Assembly (NCBI RefSeq): GCF_009862265.1
Contig: NZ_WWGX01000030.1
Coordinates: forward strand, 62,001 to 126,000
Length of the DNA: 64,000 nucleotides
Direction of reading: 5' to 3'
Source of the DNA: Streptomyces sp. SID8352
GTDB taxonomy: Bacteria > Actinomycetota > Actinomycetes > Streptomycetales > Streptomycetaceae
Positions 61,856 through 64,000 of the stretch are shown here, piece by piece; position 1 is the first letter of the stretch; each line of letters begins with the position of its first letter. The notes under the pieces are model-generated. The model was not told the origin of the DNA, searched no databases, and saw only the letters and a program-made list of their open reading frames with translations. Both the position numbers and the translations under genes were made by a program.

Positions 61856-62674
61856 ATGACCGACGACGCCCCGGAGCTCCGCGCATCCGACGCCGACCGT
61901 GAAAGAGTCGCCGAGGTCCTGAGGGACGCCCTGGCCGAAGGGCGCCTGGACATGGCGGAGTTCGAGGAGCGGCTGGACGCCGCCTACCGGGCCCGCACGT
62001 ACGGGGAGCTGGCACCGATCACCCGCGACCTGCCCACGGGCGCGGCCCCGGTGGTGTCGATGTCCAAGGAGCCCGCGCCCGGGGACGACTGGACGGACCG
62101 GGTCACCGGCGGCGAGGGTTCGTCCTCGTGGGCGGTCGCCGTGCTCTCCGGCTTCCAGCGCAAGGGCCGTTGGACAGCGCCGAGGAAGTTCACCTGCTTC
62201 ACCCTCTTCGGCGGCGGCGAGGTCGACCTGCGCGAGGCCAACTTCGTGGACCGCGAGGTCGTCATCAACTGCGTCGCCGTCATGGGCGGGGTGAACGTGA
62301 TCGTGCCGCACGGGGTCGAGGTGGTGGTGCGCGGCATCGGCATCATGGGCGGCTTCGACCACCGCGAGGAGGGCGTCCCGCCCGAGCCGGGTGCCCCGCG
62401 CGTGATCGTGACGGGCTTCGCCCTCTGGGGCGGGGTCGGCGTCGAGCGGAAGCTGACCCGGGCCGAGAAGCAGCGGCTCAAGGAGGAGCGCCGCCAGGAC
62501 AGACTGGACCGCAAGGCGGCCCGCAGGGACCTGCACGACGCCATCCGCGACGAGGCGGAGGGCTCCCACCGCCGGATGATCGACGGCCACCGCGAACGGG
62601 CGCGGGAGCACCGCGACGAGATCCGCGCGGAGCGCCGGGAGCGGCGGGACCGCCGCCGTTACGACGAGTACTGA
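61856..62674 (+). CDS. DUF1707 (SHOCT-like) protein with LiaF-like C-terminal domain
   Basis: A 272-residue soluble protein. Residues about 5-60 are the actinobacterial DUF1707 helical domain (LRASDADRERVAEVLRDALA, EGRLDMAEFEERLDAAYRAR). The middle (about 95-200) is a beta-rich cell-wall-sensing (LiaF-like) domain: CFTLFGGGEVDLREANFVDR, NCVAVMGGVNVIVPHGVEVV. The C-terminus (about 200-272) is a highly charged Arg/Asp/Glu helix, possibly a coiled coil. TAGGCT ends 6 nt before ATG 61856, so the transcript is probably leaderless. Role unknown. Confidence 0.85.
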   Translation: MTDDAPELRASDADRERVAEVLRDALAEGRLDMAEFEERLDAAYRARTYGELAPITRDLPTGAAPVVSMSKEPAPGDDWTDRVTGGEGSSSWAVAVLSGFQRKGRWTAPRKFTCFTLFGGGEVDLREANFVDREVVINCVAVMGGVNVIVPHGVEVVVRGIGIMGGFDHREEGVPPEPGAPRVIVTGFALWGGVGVERKLTRAEKQRLKEERRQDRLDRKAARRDLHDAIRDEAEGSHRRMIDGHRERAREHRDEIRAERRERRDRRRYDEY

Positions 62675-63157
62675 TCTCCCGCCGGGCGGGGCGCGGGCCG
62701 GGATGCCGGTGCGGCGTCCGGGGCGGGTCCCCGGAGTGCGGTGCGGGGTGACGGGTCACGGGTCCGGTGCCGTGCGGCGCGGGTGCGCGGAGGGTGCGCG
62801 GGAAGGTGCCGGGGGACCCGGGCGGGCCCGGCGGTACGGCCCGGCGTCACCGTCCCGCAGTCGTGACCCGGGGTGCCGTGCCGTCCGGGTGCGGTGATCC
62901 CCCGGTGCGGTGCGGTGCGGTGCGGTGCGATGTCGTGCCCGGTGAGAGGTCCGGCGTCGGCACCGGGCTGCGCGACGGCCCGGGCACCGCTCCCCGTCCG
63001 GTGCGCTCCGCCACCTCCCCCGGGCGGTGGGCCCCGGTGCCGCGGACCGCGTGGCGCGTTCCGGTGCCGTGCGCCGCGTGGCGCGCCCGGACCCGCGCGG
63101 CCCGGTCACGCGCCCCGCGCCCTGGTCGCGCTCCCCGGGTTCGCGGTCCGGCCGGGG
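62675..63157. other. Gene-free region with GGTGC repeats
   Basis: A 483-bp gap between two convergent genes. At 62904-62928 there are five exact tandem copies of GGTGC. Similar GGTGCCGTGCGGCG and CCGCGTGGCGCG segments recur at about 62765, 63035 and 63061. Open frames cover it on both strands but none has a ribosome-binding site or plausible composition. It may contain terminators for both flanking genes; no single hairpin stands out. Confidence 0.5.
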
Positions 63158-64000
63158 TCAGAGCTGGGCCCGGGGGGCCTCCTTCAGCAGTGCGCGCGGG
63201 TCGAGGGTCTCGGCCATTCGGGCGTATCCCCGGTCGCCCGGGTGCAGATGGTCGCCGGAGTCGTACTCCGCGCGCAGCCGGCGCGGGTCGGCGGGGTCGC
63301 GCAGGGCCCGGTCGAAGTCGACGACCGCGTCGAACACCCGGCCCGAGCGGATCTCCGCGTTGATCTCCTGGCGCAGGGCCTCGCGGGCCTCCGTGTAGCC
63401 GCCGTATCCGCCGAACGGCGTCACCGTCGCGCCGACGACCCGCAGCCCCCGGGAGCGGGCCTCGTCGGCCATGGTGCGCAGCCCGGCGAGCAGGCTGTCC
63501 CGGTCGGCCAGTTCGGGGCTGTGCAGGATGTCGTTGACGCCGAGCGCGATGACGACGGCCCGCACGTTGGTACGGCCCAGCACGTCCCGGGAGAACCGGC
63601 TGAGCCCGCTGGGGTTGTCCGCCGGGCGGCCCGACTTGCTGGTCAGCACCCGGTTCCCGCTGATGCCCCCGTTGACGACGCTGTAGCGGGGCACGTCCCG
63701 GTGCCCGTCCCCGCCCTTGTGGCCCGCGGCGGCGCGCAGCCGGGCGCCGAAGACGTCCGGCCAGCGGCGGTTGGCGTCCGGGGTGGAGCCGTAGCCGTCG
63801 GTGATCGAGTCGCCGAAGGCCACCACGGTGCCGTCCGCCTCGTGGGTGAGCACGTCCAGCGCGGTCAGGTAGCGCCAGTACGGCGTCCGCTCGGTGTACG
63901 CGGCGCCCGCCGTGTCCTCGGTGCGGTCGCCCTCGGCGAGGAAGCTCGTCTGCAGGGCGCGCGGATGGTAGGTGACCGGCCCCGAGGGGGTGGGGGAGTA
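63158..64000 (-). CDS. SGNH/GDSL-family hydrolase, C-terminal part (truncated by window edge)
   Basis: The last 280 codons of a larger protein whose start lies beyond the right edge; the frame stays open to base 64000. Block I is VVAFGDSITDGYGSTPDANR with the nucleophilic Ser, block II/III are VVNGGISGNRVLTSKSG and VVIALGVNDILHSPELAD (oxyanion Gly and Asn), and block V is DSGDHLHPGDRGYARMAE with the Asp/His pair. This is the SGNH esterase/lipase fold. The upstream part (YHPRALQTSFLAEGDRTEDT) suggests an N-terminal jelly-roll found in secreted members. Substrate unknown. Confidence 0.88.
   Translation of the reverse strand, partial: YSPTPSGPVTYHPRALQTSFLAEGDRTEDTAGAAYTERTPYWRYLTALDVLTHEADGTVVAFGDSITDGYGSTPDANRRWPDVFGARLRAAAGHKGGDGHRDVPRYSVVNGGISGNRVLTSKSGRPADNPSGLSRFSRDVLGRTNVRAVVIALGVNDILHSPELADRDSLLAGLRTMADEARSRGLRVVGATVTPFGGYGGYTEAREALRQEINAEIRSGRVFDAVVDFDRALRDPADPRRLRAEYDSGDHLHPGDRGYARMAETLDPRALLKEAPRAQL

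Noticed and set aside
62675..63157. CRISPR-like array suggested by GGTGC repeats
   Set aside because: Units are 5 bp, without spacers; simple tandem repeat only.

Overview
The window is chromosomal DNA from a Streptomyces-type actinomycete. The evidence is very high GC with GC-rich third codon positions, many GTG starts, 4-bp ATGA/GTGA overlaps inside operons, several apparently leaderless genes with a TANNNT box about 6-7 nt before the start codon, and lineage markers (an SsgA-like sporulation protein, DasR-type operators, actinobacterial DUF3039, DUF2017, DUF3618 and DUF1707 proteins). From memory, the gene order resembles the S. coelicolor core segment running down from about SCO2949 (murA) past SCO2905 (nagF); I could not check this. 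I see no insertion sequence, prophage, CRISPR array or integrase, so this is core chromosome with a few accessory islands.

Layout, left to right. 0-6.4 kb: start of murA (cut by the window edge), a YqgE-like protein, a DUF3039 protein, then a DasR-type operator in front of a sugar ABC importer (lipoprotein plus two permeases) and a cytoplasmic GH20 N-acetylhexosaminidase. 6.6-12.3 kb: a three-subunit molybdenum hydroxylase-like complex whose Fe-S subunit has a huge disordered extension and whose Mo subunit lacks signature residues. 12.4-20.9 kb: a duplicated SUKH-4 protein, tRNA-Cys, a tandem-repeat block, an MFS transporter, a DEAD/DEAH helicase, an IclR regulator and a Lon-like (S16) serine protease. 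21-25.6 kb: a glycine betaine/choline-type ABC operon preceded by an Lrp/AsnC regulator that is divergent from hppD. 26.9-35.9 kb: remains of a TPR gene, a GlcD-like FAD oxidase, an SsgA-like protein, two RDD membrane proteins and a large secreted M6 metalloprotease.

36-45 kb: pncA and pncB (NAD salvage), clpS with its DUF2017 partner, an amino-acid permease, then a cysteine module (JAMM protease, short Cys-ended leader peptide, CysO-like sulfur carrier, cysteine synthase), a membrane-tethered PemK-like protein and an MBL-fold hydrolase. 45-49 kb: the GlcNAc PTS genes nagE2, nagE1 and nagF with three DasR-type operators. 49-56 kb: rph, a small lipoprotein, rdgB, an unusual tRNA with anticodon UAG and a short variable loop, bcp, a DUF3618 protein, a GroES-like protein, a guanidine-III riboswitch controlling a Gdx/SugE exporter, and a class A penicillin-binding protein. 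56-64 kb: an ABC-2 exporter (two permeases, one ATPase), a compact graspetide (ATP-grasp RiPP) operon of precursor, ATP-grasp ligase and PCMT-like methyltransferase, a DUF1707 protein, and an SGNH hydrolase cut by the right edge.

Themes: amino-sugar uptake under DasR appears at both ends of the window (sugar ABC plus hexosaminidase, and the GlcNAc PTS), and sulfur/cysteine supply appears as a self-contained, probably attenuated unit. The observations most worth follow-up are the UAG tRNA, the graspetide operon, the cysteine leader/sulfur-carrier module, the guanidine-III switch and the atypical molybdenum enzyme.
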